A DNA stretch of 64,000 nucleotides from Batillaria attramentaria (Eukaryota > Mollusca > Gastropoda > Batillariidae), in NCBI GenBank assembly GCA_018292915.2, contig JACVVK020000150.1:712501-776500 (forward strand). Reading direction: 5' to 3'. The position numbers were made by a program, and so were the translations under genes. Shown piece after piece: positions 20,486 through 33,682 of the stretch. Each line of letters starts with the position of its first letter. Position 1 is the first letter of the stretch. Under the pieces are notes generated by a model, which ran no database searches, was not told the DNA's origin, and worked only from the letters and a program-made list of their open reading frames with translations.

Positions 20486-22646
20486 CTGAGGTAAAAATTC
20501 AAGGGGAGAACAGAAACGAAAGAACATAAATGAAAAATGAAACAAAAGAGTGAAACACATACGTGCTATACGGCATGTCTTTATGTCTGATTGTGGATTA
20601 ATAAACTGTACATGCTGGAAACATTTAGTAAGTTTCAAAACAAATGCACTGCTAAATGCACACCAAGGATAAACGCAGGCTGTACATATAGGATTAATGA
20701 TACCAATGCAGGGGTCTTCTAGTCAGCATCAGGTCCAGGGATATGGGAAAATGTTAGTACATGTAGGGGTATCACTTGCTACAGTGTTGCAAACAGAGCA
20801 GCAGGAGAAAGTGCTTTCAATTATAAACATCAATGGGAAGAAAAACATTCCAAGAATACAATACTATCAAAACCCAGAATGAAAACCACACTTGTTCCAT
20901 AGGTATTTACAATCAAATCTGGTCCCTGCATAAATTCTACAGACTGACTTGTCAGAGAGAAACCAAAAACTGAGTCCTGGTCAACTGATTTGTTCCCCTT
21001 GTCATTTCCCTGGCTGAAATCTTTTTCCTACCCATCCTTCTTTCGAGTCCTTGACTACAGTTTGTCCTATTACAGTCAGCAAACTACTGACACAGCACTG
21101 ATGCACATAGTCACACTGAATGGTATATACATCTGTTTGCTTACTTTTGTTTTTTAATTGGGGTGAGTGGGTGGGGGAATGGAGGGAGTGGCGGGGGGTG
21201 GGGGAAGGGGGTCAATGTTACTAAATTACAGTAGATATCCTGAATCTTGCTTTTATGTGCTCGCTTGCTATTCTTCTTTCAGTGCATTGTGACGCCTCTG
21301 GATACATATAGTTACTACACTGTAATTCAGCTACTATCAAATATTCTGGCAGTAACAGAAGGGGGAAAACAAAAAACAAAAAAAACACAACCCTCCGAAA
21401 TGAAGCATTTTAACGGCAGAAACAAAAAATAGCGGGAAATCACCAGACCAAAGCTTAAAAACACTGGGGGGGAAATGTCAGTGACTGAAAAAAGTTAAGG
21501 CACACCAGCACCACCGTTAAGGCTGCGTGTACTAGTGTGTTGCCTTGTGTAGGTTTAATAATACTACTGTATTTGTATATCGGTACTGATCAAGCCAACA
21601 CCAGAGAATAACATCAAGACAGAGTAGAGGTGGTGGTAGTATTCTGCCTCTTGCTTCATGATGATTGTGTACTACATGCACAGTGGTGTAGCCTGACTGC
21701 CTGGGTGAGCTTACTGCTGGAAATGGTCTGTCATCCTGTGTAGGGATGTGGCCACCACAGGTGGTGTCTACATGGGTACCCAAAAGCACCGTGGTTAGGG
21801 ATGTATAATAAAGCAGGTCAGACCAGGGTTAGGCAGTCAAATCAACCCCCTGAGTATGATATGATAAAGTGGATTATCAGTTCTGGTTGTGCGCGGTGCA
21901 TGTCACGTGGTGTATCAACATGGATGTGCTTCCACCGTGTGCAGAAACAGACACATAGTGAAGAATGTGTGTTCATACCAATGCATCAACCTTGAGGGTG
22001 AGACATACCTAGAACACTATACTGTATATACAAAGAAAATCTTCAGAAAATATCAAGCACACTGACATTTTCACATGTGATAACAATACTGACTGTATCA
22101 AACAGAAAGGGAACATAGAAAACTAACTACTTACCTTATTTCCTGTAACAAAAACTATGAAGGGTGTCACAGAGCTACGTGTTACCAGACAATGCAAGTA
22201 CTGCTGGCACTGCATGACAGGCAACCATTAATCACAATACCAAAAGGCCAGCAGAAAGGGAGACTTTGACCAAATTTGAGAGTGTCTCATCTGCTCATGC
22301 ATAAACAATGAGGCCAGACAAATTAGGCAATGCCATATCAGCTCAAATGACATTGACCACCTGTCAACATCTCACCAACTTTCCAAATTAGACGAGAGTG
22401 TGTCACACACTTACAGCTCACTGTGTAACATCTGTCTCTAGAGTAGTAGTCTTTCACTGCTTCTTGTTTGTTGTTTTTCTCTGTTTCTATTGCCAGGCTC
22501 TACTGACAAATTTGAGGTACATTACTGACGGAATTCTCCAACCTTCCTCTCAAAAAAGGTCACCACAAAAAAAAAGCACAGGAGAGGGAAGGGAAGAAAC
22601 TGAGCATGGAAATGTGTGTCTGCAATGGACAGGCAGTCTCACTTAC
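20486..22646. other. Intron without recognised gene
   Basis: 2,161 bp. It holds a purine-rich G-run region (21160-21215) and A-rich stretches (21360-21392). No element termini or supported exon were identified. Confidence 0.5.
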
Positions 22647-22931
22647 TGAACTGATGCGTCTTTTCCTGCACCATAGGTGTGCGAGGCCCTTCCCCTCGAG
22701 ATGACCTGGCAGAGACCTGAATGTGGTACACAGTGTCCGGTGTCAGGTCCGTCAGGCGATAGTTGTTGACTGGTGGTTGAATACTGAAGCGAATGTTCTG
22801 CCGTGAGTGAGAGTCATTGTAGTACAGCTCATAACTGATGATGGAGTCTGCCTCCTGAGGTGCATCCCACTTGACCAGGATCTCGTTGGGAGAGATGGCC
22901 TCCGCATGCAAGTTGAGTGGTTGGTATGGCA
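22647..22931 (-). CDS. Lar: Lar exon: FN3 domain 3
   Basis: 285 nt, phase 1 to 1, a complete FN3 module. It encodes PYQPLNLHAEAISPNEILVK, then WDAPQEADSIISYELYYNDS and LTPDTVYHIQVSARSSRGEG. LxPDTxYxIxxxARSxRGEG matches Lar FN3-3. The acceptor is TTGTTACAG and the donor A|GTAAGT. Confidence 0.96.
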
Positions 22932-25294
22932 CTGTAACAAACCAGGAGGGGACAGTGAAGACAAAGCAACACAGCAGCAACAGCTGAAAGATTGTATTGT
23001 TGCACAGCTCCTGCAGGTCCATGTAGGTACAGTATTTCTCCATACAGTGTACTAACACTGGAATCTCATGACTTTGTCTTACATGTCTGTCATTTCTATT
23101 GCTATACTGGTCGTTGGTCAGGATGTTTTATATATTACGTGTCATGATGTGTCTTGACTGCTGGAGTTACAATGAAAGGTAGCACAAAAGTGTTTTAATT
23201 CTCCCTTGCTATCAAGAAGTATCAAGCTGGATTCTTGATACAGAAGAGTCAGTGCCTTACAGTGACAAGATATTTAGAGGTATCGGGCATTCAAGTTCTG
23301 TTTTAAGTATAGGACAACGTCAGGCTGTACGATGGGGTGAAGGTTTGCTTTATTTGGTATGACTTCATGGGGGTTGTACTTTTAGGGGTTTTTTTGGGGT
23401 CGTGTTGTGTGTGTGTGTGTGTGTGTTTCTTCTGTTTGGAGAGCGGGGGTGGGGGTAATAATCACACATGCTCAGCTAGCTGAGGACATGCCGTTTCAGT
23501 GGCAACGTGCAGCAGGTACACCCTGCAAAACCCTTACAGCACAGCATGTCTGAAAGTTGCATATAAACACTGAATGATGAAAAGGAAGAATGTGAAAGGG
23601 ACTGACAAAGGTCCCACAAGACATTCTGACAGAATACATACAATGTTTGTAAGACACAAATTTGACAAGAAAAAATAACAAATGAAGAACACATACACCG
23701 GCAAAACTGTATGATATTGTCTGAAGGAAAAGATTTTAAAAAACATAATGTATACATGTCATATATAATATTTCACCTACACCTCAGAGCAACAATTTGA
23801 GAGCATCCCTGAAAATATTTCCTCTCCTCCCTAATGAAGAGAACACAGATGTGTTTGTTTTGTGTTTTCTGACTCAGCAACCTGTCAGAAGCTTTTGTAC
23901 TTTTTGAATGTGAGCATTTTCCTTGATTAGCCTACAGTGGCTGGCATGGTGGTGTCAGAGAGAAAGAGAGGGCAGGTAGTGGTGGCAGTTAGCAGTGTGA
24001 CGGGGGCCACAGACAGCACACCGTGAGCAGCGCACAACTGACGGAGGCAGCAGCACTGGTGCAGCAGCAGCAGCGGCAGGGGGCAGCTGGCCATACAGCG
24101 ACACTAGTTGCACTAGTTGTGCCGAACAGAGCGCGGACTGGGTCATGCTACTGTGCTTCGGTCGCAATTTGTTTCCATCCCGACAATGATTGACAAGGCA
24201 ATGGTGGTTGTAACGCCCGATAATATTTTAATGCTGACGAAAGCAACCATTACTGACTGGAAGATTTTATGTACCACACAAACAGTTACTGAACTGATGG
24301 GAGTGTTGGGTATTAGTATGTTAACTTTCGGCTGCTGGTCTTTAAAAAAAAAAAAAAAAAAACACACAGAAAACAACTTGCACCCTGTTTGTGACTGGTG
24401 CGGTCTCAGTCAGTCCTGGGCTGCTTATATCATGAACTGCCTTTCAGTAAAACTAATCCCACATGACAAGTACAAAGTACTAATATTTTATTTGGGTCAC
24501 ATACCTTTCATCAAAACTTGTGGATACATATCAAGAAGATATTCAGCAAAATATGCTTTCATTTGGACACTCGCTGCACTATTTTTAGTGTAAGCACAAT
24601 ACATGTACATGTTGGCTTTCCCCGTCCCCCTTCCCCCTGATGAAAGGAGCTGTGCATGTATGGTCGCTTGTCATATGTAAGTAAATGAAAGTCTGTGGAG
24701 CATGCAGCACGCGCTTAAATCATTGCGATGGCCATGATGGGTACAAAATGCACAAAAGCACAAAAAAGAAACTTAGGCTTGGATAACACAAAAGATTCTG
24801 GGCAAAACAAACTGAACAAATGGGATAGTATGTACTTAACTGTCTCAATGAAGTCATTCCATCATTTTTTTTCAGGCAAAAAAGGGGGTCAGTTAGGTAC
24901 ATTAAAAACTTAAGCTATGACAATTATGTTGGTACAGTTTTCATGGTCGATGCTTTTCATGGTTTTGGCAGACAGGTATGATAGGACTGCAAACTGGAAT
25001 CAAATTATTGCTTTTCAAATGTGCCTGAAATCTGATGTGGGGGTTTCAGCCTTTGAAAAATGAAGTATGCCTTACTTCTTCTTTTTTTTGAAAAAGTTCT
25101 TTTAACAAATATTGGTGTCCCTCCCATAAGAAATCAAGTCATCATAGTGTGAAACCTGTCTGAAAACCATACCTGATATGATGGAATGACAACTTATATA
25201 TAAAGAGATAAATCATGGCAAAAAAAGGTCAACTGAAAAGAAAGGAGACACCGAAGATGACATGTCGGCAATGAAGTATGGGGGGTAACCTCAC
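22932..25294. other. Intron segment between FN3 domain 3 and the candidate microexon
   Basis: 2.36 kb. It holds a short GT repeat (23405-23426), a CAGCAG-rich stretch (24045-24080) and an A20 run near 24343. No supported gene. Confidence 0.5.
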
Positions 25295-25306
25295 CTTGAT
25301 AGCCAG
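25295..25306 (-). CDS. Lar: Candidate 12-nt microexon inserting AGYQ between FN2 and FN3
   Basis: The 12 nt CTGGCTATCAAG is preceded by a long pyrimidine tract ending CCATCCTCCACAG and followed by GTGAGG. It enters and leaves in phase 1, so inclusion adds exactly four residues: TTQG-AGYQ-VPYQP. Skipping restores TTQG-VPYQP. Vertebrate type IIa RPTPs are known for 4-9 residue microexons that tune ligand choice. Those lie mainly in the Ig region, so this position would be different. No transcript evidence is available here. Confidence 0.5.
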
Positions 25307-28300
25307 CTGTGGAGGATGGAAAGAGAAAAACAGCATTTGGATTAGTACGCACTGCGCTCCTATTTCCAATGTACATTTACTCAACATTAGTTCAGTAGTT
25401 TGCAAAAAAAGCCTGCTCTAATCTAAATAATGTTTTCACATCGCCAGCAGAAACTGTAAAATCTGTAGTCGCATCAAGGTTGGGAAAAGGAACAGGCAGA
25501 GAATAGTATCCTAAATGCAATTACTGTATTCAGAAAAGCTGCAGACAAACTCAGCACATGCACTCCTGTCTGAATTTTATGTCCATTCCATTTCGCAGCA
25601 TCAGCATAGACAGCGCGCCTCTAGATTTGTTTGTTTGGGTTTTTTTTTGGTTGCAGCCCTATCATTGGTGTAACCCTAATACACAGTAAAATAAAAATAC
25701 TGAAACGTAACAATTGCATTGTTGCACATGCCTTGTGGGCTAGTCCTGCACCGTATCAAGGACTATACTATAGATATACATAAACGCACATATACAGAAA
25801 AATGATCTTAGAAAAATCTGTTTTCTTTATCCTGGAAAACAAAGCAGCCAATGCACTGAATGCAGAATTTACCTTGTGAACAATTCATACATGGTGCTTA
25901 AACAGAGCAGAAGAAAAACACCGAGCATCAGTTGTTGGTGATTTGCAGAAAGTGTTTAAAGATGTTTAAAAAAAGGACGAATAAGAAGAAGAAAATAAGA
26001 AAGTGAGACAATGAGGAAACAGAATGATTGATAAACTTCTCATGGCTGTACACAGTACAACAAGCTGCCTTCTGACAATGACTGGCACCAGTCAGCACTC
26101 ATCACCTACAGGACACCTGCTGACCTTGACAGACTTCCAGTGAAGTACACTCTGTGTGATCACTGTGTACAATTTTGTTTGTCTTCGCAGACAGAGCAGC
26201 ATTGTGTTTCACACCTTCTTGTAAGAAGAGCAGGAAGGTGGAAACACTTGTCTGAGTTCAGTAACTCTCTCTCTCAACTTCTCCCTTCTGTTAATCCCCC
26301 GGTCAGATTCAAAGACAAACAGAAGATAAGTCTTAACAGTTGCCAGTAGCTGAGGAGGGGGGGGGGGGGGGATGTACTCCGCCTTTCCTCGATTTCCTCC
26401 GTCTATGAGGCCTGTTTCTTGACCCCATCTCCTTAAATCTTTTTCCTACACACTATTCTCAGACTATTGCTGGTGCACGAAGTGTTGATGAGGATGTCAT
26501 GGATTCTTTCTTCAAATCCACATTGCTCAAACAAGGAATATGTATCAACAGGTGTCCCTGAGGTGACGAGATTGAGGTGAACGCCGCAGCGTGTTCAATG
26601 AGCACCGCCATGCTGCCAGGAGCACGCAGCTAGTGCCAGCTGTTTTGTGGGAGTGCAGAAATAAGGTCGCTCTTTAACATACTGCGCTAAATACGTAGGC
26701 ATTTTATGATTTGCGCCGGAACGCAGACTGCCCATTACATACAATGAAGTGTAACAGGGTCTGTGTATGCAGCCTGGTCTTTGTCAGTGGCAGTGTTGAG
26801 CTTGCCCTCCACACACACGCAAACACACGCACAGACTTACATCAGACAACATAAGGTGCTAGACCAAAAAAAAAACCAACAACAACAAACCAGCTCTTTG
26901 TGTGTGCTTCAGAAAACATTATCTAGCGCTGAAACAACTCCACACAAATGCAAAGTTCATCTAATGCACAACTGACCAGACAATACAAACGCTCTACCAA
27001 GAGAAAAAGGCAAGACCAACATGTCACAATCAACAATGAAAATTGCATGCTGACATTTCGCAAAAATACTATAGCTTGCAGCGCAGAGCAGAAGAGAGCA
27101 CGACAGATGAATGCTGAGAAGAACTCAACTTTTTCTTCAATGCTTTTTTCTTTTTCTTTAGCAGCAAAATAGAAAAAGATAGTAAGTCTACCACCAGACA
27201 AAATATGCTAAACTTATTTTTTAGAACAACAGCTGAAAAACGGTAAATAGCAACGCTTGTTGTCAAGGACAGACCCAAATGCTGGGAGAGAGTGGACACT
27301 GTCCAGGACAAGAAAAAAGCATGCAGCTTCAAGATAGTCAAGAGAGAGGATCTGATCAAACAGAGATTGTAAACATGACTGTGGCAACACGGGATGATAC
27401 CTCGGGCACCTTCTTCGCAAACTTACCATAAAAGACGGGATGGTGTGAAACTGTAACATGAATAACAGGTCATCTACAGTCAGCCTGCGATCGGCAGCAA
27501 GGCAGGCGGGCCACAGGCAAGCCTACCGCCTGAACACAGCCCTCTGACATTGGAAACGCTGGGGGAGGGGGCAGAGACAGGACGCGTGGATGGCGGGTGA
27601 CGCACATGGGATGTGGACACAACTGACAGTTGGACGGGGACACACAGCAATGGCTGGGATAACATTTGGTTACATGCAGCATCTGCGCCACGCCACACCG
27701 TATACTTTTAGGGGCAATACCAGGGCAAGAAACAGGGGGACTGATAGAAAATAGGGTTGTGGTCAAACAATAGCAAACAAAACAAAAAAATAAAATGAGT
27801 AGCAATACACAGCCACTATTTTCCAAAATCTTTTTCACAGACCAGGAAAGAACAAAAAATAGCATTCCCCTACCAGCAATAGCACCTGCACAAGAATGCT
27901 ACATGTATTTTCTGAAATTTAATCAGTGATGAACTGGACCTTTTGGCCCAAGCAGCACACCTTAAAACTACACTGTTCTTCAGTCTGTCCCTGGCTTTGT
28001 TAATAACTATTTGTGAGTTTGTACATTTTGAAGTTAATCCTATACAACTCAGACTGAGAGAGCTCCTTCCAAACATGACTGAAAAATACTTCTTTCTTGT
28101 CCTTTTCCAAAATAATTTTACCCTCAACTTGTTGGTGGTGGAATGTTATTTAAAGATTATTTTGAAGTGCAGCATAAATACAATCGGCAGACCTCGGGGA
28201 AAAAAAAATCTGCTTGCTTTGCCTTTACTGATATAGCTGACATTACAAACCCAACCAATTAATTTTTGCCAGTAATAGAGGACCCCCCCACCCCCCCCCC

Positions 28301-29004
28301 CCAAAAAAAAAAAAAAAAAAAAAAACTTGCCTGCAAAGATATGTGACTTGTTCGTGCAACTTGGAGAAATGAAAAGTGGGGAGAAGGGGACGCAAATCTT
28401 AATACCATGTTCCAATAATTGAAACTGAGAGGGACAGAATTCAATCTGGCTGGGTAACACAGGGTAGAAAACACAAAGATGGGAAGGCTGATGTTGAGCA
28501 AACATGTAGGTAGTAACTACAAAAATACTGGTTCTAGCAGGCATGGGAGGCTGGGCAGAGGGCAAAATGATGATGGCGATGCAGGCACAGTATCTTGGCT
28601 AGGGATAACGGCAGGCAATGACTGCCAGATGCAATGCTCCAGTTAAGTTTAACTTTCTTTGTCCTACCATGTTTGGTCACTACAAATGCATGCTTCACTT
28701 CAAGATGCACTTCGAGTGTTCAGTCAATACCCATGCACAGACAATGGTTTTCACTCACATGTAGTAATAACTGGTAAAGGAACTGTGACGAAATTCAAAA
28801 GAAACAAACAGCATGCCATCAAAGTGGGAAGTGAAAATAAATACCATGCAGCCACTCAGATATTAGTCCACACACTACAAACTGTATGTTTGCAAGGACA
28901 CCCACTTCTATTATTTTGAAAGAACCATTCAGCCTGGGTTACATTCAAATTAATTTTTATTTGAAATATTATAAATACATCTGGTACAAGTCTCTACAAA
29001 CTCC

Positions 29005-29060
<56 letters not shown>

Positions 29061-29300
29061 GAATTTAGACAATCTGGTCCATTTTTTCTTCTCTTTTGAA
29101 ACAATCAGAACAGTGTGTTTATTGTCAAGGAGTTGAGGCGTTAGCCAGTTTAGGGGTAGGGTGGATATGTCACTGCTGCTATCAATAGCCCAGACATGTG
29201 GGCAAAGCCAGGTTATGGCGTATAATTGGACTGAGCATGCATGGTCACGGCCACGTGCGGGACCAAGGGATGCAATTGGGCAAAAAGCCCTTTGACTTAC
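25307..29300. other. Intron without recognised gene; CA repeat and C/A homopolymers
   Basis: 3.99 kb. Visible features: a G14 run near 26357-26371, a poly(C)-poly(A) block at about 28280-28325, and a CA tract at 29006-29054. No element ends were paired and no exon is supported. Confidence 0.5.
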
Positions 29301-29499
29301 CTCCCTGTGTGGTGAGGACTTGGATAGGGTGTGACATAGGCCCTGGGCCGATGGAAGAGTAGGCCAAGATAGAGATGGTGTAGGTCTGGTTGGGTACCAG
29401 CCCGGAGATAGTGGTCAGACGGTTGTCATTCTTCACCTCCTGCTGCTCCCAGAAGAAGACAGGTTCCTCTGGCTTGAGTGTGTAGAACACTTTGTAACC
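29301..29499 (-). CDS. Lar: Lar exon: FN3 domain 2, C-terminal part
   Basis: 199 nt, phase 0 to 1. It encodes GYKVFYTLKPEEPVFFWEQQ, then LVPNQTYTISILAYSSIGPG and PMSHPIQVLTTQG. GYKVFYT and AYSSIGPGPMSxPxQV are close to fly Lar FN2. The acceptor is TTATGGCAG and the donor G|GTAAGT. Confidence 0.95.
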
Positions 29500-29773
29500 C
29501 TGCCATAAATCAACAGTGCACTGTCAGAAAACTTGGCAAATCTTAACCACTCGCTGCCCATCAAGTAATTGTTTTGAGTGTGCATTTGGAAATCATTCCC
29601 AGACAAAAAGGACACAATCTGACAGTGTGGTCTCTGACTGGACCAACACAGTGAAGCAACGAAACACAAAACCAAGATCTTAGTATACATATTTCATACA
29701 CGCACTTCTAATATTAGTAAGGGAAGAAAGTAATATCAAAGGTTCTCAAAGAAACTCAGGATACAGAACTTAC

Positions 29774-29874
29774 TTGTATGATACCATTCGGAATCTCTGG
29801 TTCATCCCATGACACTACAATGGTGGTGGTGCTGGCTGCACGGGCTCGTATATTACGAGGGGGTGTGCCAGGAG
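29774..29874 (-). CDS. Lar: Lar exon: FN3 domain 2, N-terminal part
   Basis: 101 nt, phase 1 to 0. It encodes PGTPPRNIRARAASTTTIVV, then SWDEPEIPNGIIQ. The junction with 29499 gives PNGIIQ-GYKVFYT, the usual NGxxxGYKVxY of this domain. The acceptor is ATTTCAG and the donor CAA|GTAAGT. Confidence 0.95.
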
Positions 29875-30897
29875 CTGAAATCAGTCAAAAAAGTATACAC
29901 GTCAAAACTACAAAAGTCATGGTCAACACACATCTAGATGAAGAAGAGGGAGGCAGGAGATACCGCAAAGCAAACTTTAGAAAGCAAAATGACTATATAA
30001 TCATTATATATAGAATTAGCAACACACTCCTCTCATGTGCAACACAAAGTTTAGAACATACAGTCAATAGTCAACAATCTGCACTGCACATTGCACCACT
30101 GAAACTTTTTGATTCATAGCAACAGGACAGCCTGCTGGTCCCAAACACATGTCAGAAATATCTGAAAATAAAGTACATGTATAACATAAAAAGCTGCAAG
30201 TACATGGAAGTGCTTGACATTTCAAATTAGCTACATGCCAATCTCAATGCTCATTTCACTGCTTCCTAAAACTACATGGATACACACAGGGAAGAACAAA
30301 ATATCAAACAACCAATCAAATGCACAAAGCAAGAACAGTGTGGATCAAGATGCATTCAAAAAACAACATACCCTCCCTCTGTCAAAATCTTGATTTCATT
30401 AACGTGTGGCTAATTTTCCCCAAAATACCTCTTCCCTATCCCAGAAACTCAATTCTGCATTTATTTTGAGAAAGTTTAGATGGCAAGGGCTGGCTGGAGA
30501 AAGATGGCTGGTTACAGACAAAAGTGGGTTGAAAACAGAAGGAGAACAGAAGCCACAGGTATCACTATCAGCAAAAATGTGGTGTTGACTCTACATGACT
30601 TCTGCTGGCAGATTGGCTGCTTCCTCATTCTGTCACAAGCAGAACAACAAGAAGGACCAGAATAAATACACAAATGCCACTATGCAGTGAGGCAACACAC
30701 TGGTGTTGATTACAGCTGTGCGTGCGCGCACACACACACACACACAGAGTCAAAAAGATAGCCACCATCACCATGTATGACTGAAAGTCTAGCCTGGTAC
30801 GAAAATTCCTCTTGATAAGAACTTCAATGTGATCTACATGAAATGCCTAGATGCTTTCTTATCGAAAATACTGATTAAAGTCCTTTGATAATACTGA

Positions 30898-31131
30898 TTA
30901 AAGTCCGAAATGGCGGCTGCACACGCTAGGCCACCAAGACGGGTCGACGCTCTGCCTTCGAATCGCTTTTATCCACAAATTTCTGAGTCTCGGCTCTGAA
31001 ACTTTTGAAGAAAAGGGCTCAAACTGAACGATATCACCATTAGGTAAGACCATCTCTGGGAATTTCTCCAGCTTATCTGATTTTCTCGAGCCATTTTGGC
31101 AGCCGATCGCAACGCAGTGGTAGTGCGGCAT
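30898..31131 (-). pseudogene. THAP-domain fragment (truncated gene or transposon remnant)
   Basis: 77 codons then TAA. It starts MPHYHCVAIGCQNG, a typical THAP opening, and ends WWPSVCSRHFGL. Zinc ligands fit C2CH: Cys6, Cys11, Cys71, His74, with the conserved Trp53. The Cys-to-Cys spacing is longer than usual (59 residues between Cys11 and Cys71) because of an insertion containing LPNGDIVQFEPF. The AVPTF box after CSxHF is missing; translation stops at once and no donor site follows. THAP domains bind DNA and occur in P-element-like transposases and host factors. This is either a broken exon or a transposase relic. A 16 bp word ATACTGATTAAAGTCC is repeated just downstream. Confidence 0.65.
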
Positions 31132-33592
31132 CGTGTGTGACTCGACTCGAGTAGCCCACATGCCGAGTCTATCAAGCCTAGTCTCGGTCCAAAATCACGC
31201 ATGTTCACGCGCTATAACGAGAATCGGCAACCGCGGTATTGAACAAGGATATCAGGCTACAGACACACAGAAATGGCAAATTGACAGTGACTGACAGTTT
31301 CAACCTTCATGGGTACATTACACACATGCAAACTACTTGTAAATCAACATTACAGGGAGATCAGTCATTGACTCTGACCATGTCTATGCCACAAGTCAAA
31401 AACAGAAAGCGCCACACTAAAGACAAAGAACTGATCAAGTGATTCTAGTACATGTATATTGTAATGCTGGAAGATGAGTATGGGTTTCCGACTCTGCAGC
31501 TGACCCATGGGCACTGCCACTACCAAGGCATGAATGGGTGAAGAAGGTGTGCAGCTTCCTCCATACCCGGCTATCTACTGGCCTGTCACACGGTCCACTA
31601 ACTACGCCAGTCTGCTGACCCGACATGACCTGACTTGCCCAACATGCACTCAGCACTGTATAGCCAGCGATTATTCACGCTGCACTGAAAAGGCACTGAA
31701 AACAGTACACAGAGTAAAGAGAATTCATCAGTGGGTGTCTGTCTACAGAAACAATGGCAGCTAGGTGAACTAGGGGAGAATGACATTCTCTGTCTCATTC
31801 ATTAGCACCTGTTGTTGGTCCTAAGCCAAAAAGCAGCACTATCTTCCTATGCAATCACATCAAGGGTACAGTACATGACGAAAAACGCCAGTAGAAGACT
31901 GCCAGTGCAGTGCACGGTTCTGAACTGACTAAAGACAAGCAAGAAGAGCGTTGCAAGTTGTTTATCATACCACGCTGTCTGACCGGCGGCTACACAAATT
32001 TATTGTTTGTTTTCGTGCTTTTGTTTTGTTGTTGTTTTGGGTAAGAAACGTGGGGCCCGGATTGCCCATGAGGTCTATCGCAGGGCGCTCCGTGGGACCC
32101 GTGTATCGCTGGCTTGGCTTGGTCCAACGCAGGACGCTAGACCTGGGGAGCTAGATAGTTTCAATTTGTATAGAGAAGATGACGCAGTCGGTCTGCTGCA
32201 TCAATTTCTCTAGACGCACGGTGTTGGAGAGATGAGCGGTGGAGCTAGCTGAAGAACCGGCTTGATTCACCTGTGCTGCAATCACCTGAGGCTACTATCA
32301 AGACAATCACCGATAGCGCGTGCAGCGCCTGCTCCCTAAGGATGTCTCCTTATCTCTGACCAGCACCGGCTTCCTACAAGGGGAGGAGATGGGGGGCTGG
32401 CGGGATAAACTCATCAACTCGCACCACACTGTGCTTATCTCAATTTAATATTGCTCTGTACCAAAATACACGGCAGCATCTTTCGTAGCTACGTCCCGAT
32501 TGACGTTAGCAGCAAGTGGCTACGTCGGCTTCCATCTACCAACGGAGTGACGACCAGAATAGCACCCTGTCTTATCCGTTTCATCTCCCTCTCCTAGCAA
32601 CTTAGACGTGCTGTTACCAAAATGTAAAGTACCGTCCTGACAGCAGCTCCCGCACAATACGCTATTCATGAAGCCGTAACTCCCGTAATAGAAGTTCCCT
32701 TCATCAGATCGAAGGCAGATGGGGAAAGCAAAAGAAAGAAAGAAAAAGTACTAGCGCCAATCTCTGGGAAAATCACATTTAGCCACCAAATGTCCACAAC
32801 TAGTTTTCTGAGTAAAGTTCGGAAGATGGGGTGGGGAGGGCGCCTGTGTTTCCATGTCAGAAAAATGCAACACGACAAGGAGAGAGCGAACGACAAGTGG
32901 GTTACAGTGCCTGATTACCAGCACGCCCGCTCCTGCTCTGTGCTTCTGGCCGTACGACAGAATGGAAGCACGTACTGCTGTAGTTGTATGACAGACAGGT
33001 AGGGGCGCGGGCTACAGCACGTGATATTCTCGGCCACCCCGAGTAGTAGTGTAAAGTAACGGCGCAACTAAGTTCTTGCTGTACCCCTCCCGCCGACCAC
33101 TGAATTCTGCCAGCTGGCACGGGGCCAGCACCAACAGCGCTACTGCCAGCAACAACACCTCACCCTGCCCAACTCACCATCCCCAGTCCCGCTCCCTCCT
33201 GTATCATCATGGGCCCTGGCCTTCTTCCCAATCTAGCCGAGGTCCTGACACGAGTCACGGACCAGCAGCTCATCAGCAGCAGCACCAAGCATCCTGCAAC
33301 CCTGACTACATCACTGTCTGCACGTCCTGGCCACTGTGACGCTGGTGGATAATTATACTGACCGTAAAAACACTCCTGTAACATAGCGGCAAATCAAATG
33401 TTTCAGAATGTCAGTGACGTAATCAGGGACCCTTTTCCAGATATGTGGCCCTTGATATCATTCAGGGACCTCTAACGTGTATTTTCTTTTTCGAATCACA
33501 ATCTAGTGTATCTGCAGGTCAGCCTGCCATCCTGGAACATCTGTTTACTTTTTTCATTTTTTTAAAATACAGTAGCTTACCCACCTGTACAT

Positions 33593-33598
<6 letters not shown>

Positions 33599-33677
<79 letters not shown>
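33599..33677. repeat. (GT)n(GA)n compound microsatellite
   Basis: About 23 GT units directly followed by about 16 GA units. Purely alternating, intronic. Confidence 0.97.
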
Positions 33678-33682
<5 letters not shown>

